In this document: positions 55,901 to 56,710 of the stretch, piece by piece | How the letters are laid out: each line of letters begins with the position of its first letter | Position numbering within the stretch: the first letter of the stretch is position 1 | Source: a virus | Reading direction: 5' to 3' (one strand) | IMG/VR virus record: IMGVR_UViG_3300031256_000055 | Span: 1 to 56,710 of that record | Length of the DNA: 56,710 bases | Position numbers and translations under genes: made by a program | Notes under the pieces: generated by a model | Databases searched by the model: none | What the model was told of the DNA's origin: nothing | The model's input: the letters and a program-made list of their open reading frames with translations, nothing else

Positions 55901-56710
55901 TATACGAACCACGTGACTATCAATATAAAGATATAGCGAAAATACGAGATACGTACAAAGCCGGATCAAAGGCGACTATTTACGTGTCTCATACGGGAAG
56001 CGGTAAAACTATAGTTTTTTCATATATCACCGAACGGCTATATCAGAATAAACAAAAAATATTAATCTGTACTCATCGTGATAATATACTGCAAGAAACA
56101 TCAAAAAAGTTAACGGCTATAGGATTGAAACACGGTATTATTGCCCCCGGGTATCCTTTGGTTAGATATCAAATACAACTTGCAAGTATTCAGACATTAG
56201 TTAGACGGTTGAATCAATGGAACTTCGACTGGTTTGACTGGATGATCTTCGATGAGTGTTTTGTAAAAGGCACAAAAATATTAACTGAAAATGGAAATAA
56301 AAATATAGAAAATATAAAACCAGAGGAGACGGTTTATACTGTAAATGAAAAAACAAAGCAAATTGAAATAAAAAAAGTTAAGAGACTAATAAAAAAGAAA
56401 AGAATAAAAAATCTTGTAAAAATAAATAATATCTTATGTACTGAAAATCACAAAATATATACACAAAGAGGCTGGATTGAAGCAAAAAATATAAAAAAAG
56501 GTGTTGACATGGTGGCTACCATCATGTATAATGATAGACATGAAACAAATAATAATGAATTGCACAATATGCGGAAAGGAAATTATCCTTACGAAACACA
56601 AAAGGTTAAGTTTTTTAAAAACGGGAAGAGGTTATTGCTCAAAAAAATGTTCAAACGCTTACAGAGCGAAAATTTCTTCAATAACCATGTCAAGAACAAA
56701 CAAGAAATAT
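55897..56710 (+). CDS. SF2 DEAD/DEAH-type helicase, N-terminal part (with N-terminal part of its intein)
   Basis: Start ATG 55897 overlaps the preceding stop. Helicase residues 1-120: HTGSGKT (motif I, about 31-37), ILICTHRDNIL (Ia), LASIQTLVRRL (Ib) and MIFDE (first half of motif II). At 56257 the intein begins, so motif II is split between Glu and Cys. The frame stays open to the window end and continues in the copy at position 3 and on to 1682, giving a 771-residue precursor (459 residues after splicing). Confidence 0.92.
   Translation, partial: MIYEPRDYQYKDIAKIRDTYKAGSKATIYVSHTGSGKTIVFSYITERLYQNKQKILICTHRDNILQETSKKLTAIGLKHGIIAPGYPLVRYQIQLASIQTLVRRLNQWNFDWFDWMIFDECFVKGTKILTENGNKNIENIKPEETVYTVNEKTKQIEIKKVKRLIKKKRIKNLVKINNILCTENHKIYTQRGWIEAKNIKKGVDMVATIMYNDRHETNNNELHNMRKGNYPYETQKVKFFKNGKRLLLKKMFKRLQSENFFNNHVKNKQEI
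56257..56710 (+). other. intein in helicase, N-terminal part
   Basis: Block A is CFVKGTKILTENG with Cys1 at 56257-56259. Block B is LCTENHKIYTQRGW with the T-x-x-H signature at residues 62-65. The splicing N-domain ends at about residue 91 (56530), exactly where the nested endonuclease frame starts. Insertion point is the catalytic motif II of the helicase, a typical conserved intein site. Confidence 0.92.
56531..56710. repeat. terminal overlap, right copy
   Basis: Second copy of the 180-base overlap; differs from 1-180 only at 56583 (T against C). It contains the start of the nested endonuclease frame. Confidence 0.95.

Noticed and set aside
56493-56500. A run of seven A and G (A AAA AAG type slippery site) before the nested endonuclease
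   Set aside because: A -1 shift here leads into the third frame, not into the endonuclease frame, which is +1. It cannot explain expression of the endonuclease.

Overview
This window is the essentially complete, circularly closed genome of a tailed phage with a siphovirus-type layout (long tape measure, no sheath gene seen). The last 180 bases (56531-56710) repeat the first 180 with one difference, and a helicase gene runs in frame through that junction, so the unique length is about 56.53 kb. The DNA is visibly AT-rich. Promoters are of sigma-70 type. A lysis cassette with spanin-like genes points to a Gram-negative (diderm) host. A small protein resembling the tail of anaerobic ribonucleotide reductase hints at an anaerobe. 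I recognise no integrase, so lifestyle is open.

Layout. (1) 46.1 kb through the junction to 1.7 kb, plus strand: a perfect-consensus promoter, a ribbon-helix-helix protein, a tRNA-like gene, many small proteins, SSB, an MmcB-like nuclease-fold protein, a primase/helicase-like ATPase and an SF2 helicase. The helicase is interrupted by an intein whose homing endonuclease lies in a different reading frame. (2) 1.7-9.4 kb, plus: VRR-NUC nuclease, membrane proteins, a possible recombination protein and a fused SbcD-SbcC protein. (3) 9.4-12.75 kb: a control region with a leaderless HTH gene, divergent promoters and small host-takeover-type genes. (4) 32.1 to 12.75 kb, minus: the structural and lysis operon, comprising protease/scaffold, cement protein, major capsid, an island of three related glycosyltransferases and two methyltransferase-like proteins, connectors, tail tube, chaperone, tape measure, tail tip, fibre, holin-like protein, endolysin and two overlapping spanin-like frames. 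(5) 32.2-36.9 kb, plus: an IbrA/IbrB-like pair, small proteins and a highly structured RNA. (6) 45.5 to 36.9 kb, minus: terminase small and large subunits, portal, adenine methylase and Mu F-like head protein. (7) 45.5-46.1 kb: a repeat-rich, AT-rich, gene-free segment between two divergent promoters, a candidate origin or partition-like site.

Control. At least six promoters carry the same palindrome, TACCC-N4-GGGTA, between the -35 and -10 boxes; the HTH protein at 9781 is the obvious candidate to bind it. Late minus-strand promoters lack it. The structured RNA at 35269-35433 exposes a hairpin loop complementary over 20 nt (one mismatch) to the ribosome-binding site of the first gene of the structural operon. 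It is also complementary, with one bulge, to the site of a gene in the packaging operon. A cross-operon RNA switch is therefore plausible.

The two leading candidates for something undescribed are the intein with an out-of-frame nested endonuclease (56257 through the junction to 662) and the antisense-loop RNA. The glycosyltransferase island inside the capsid genes and the overlapping spanin frames come next. All calls come from reading the sequence; no database search was run.
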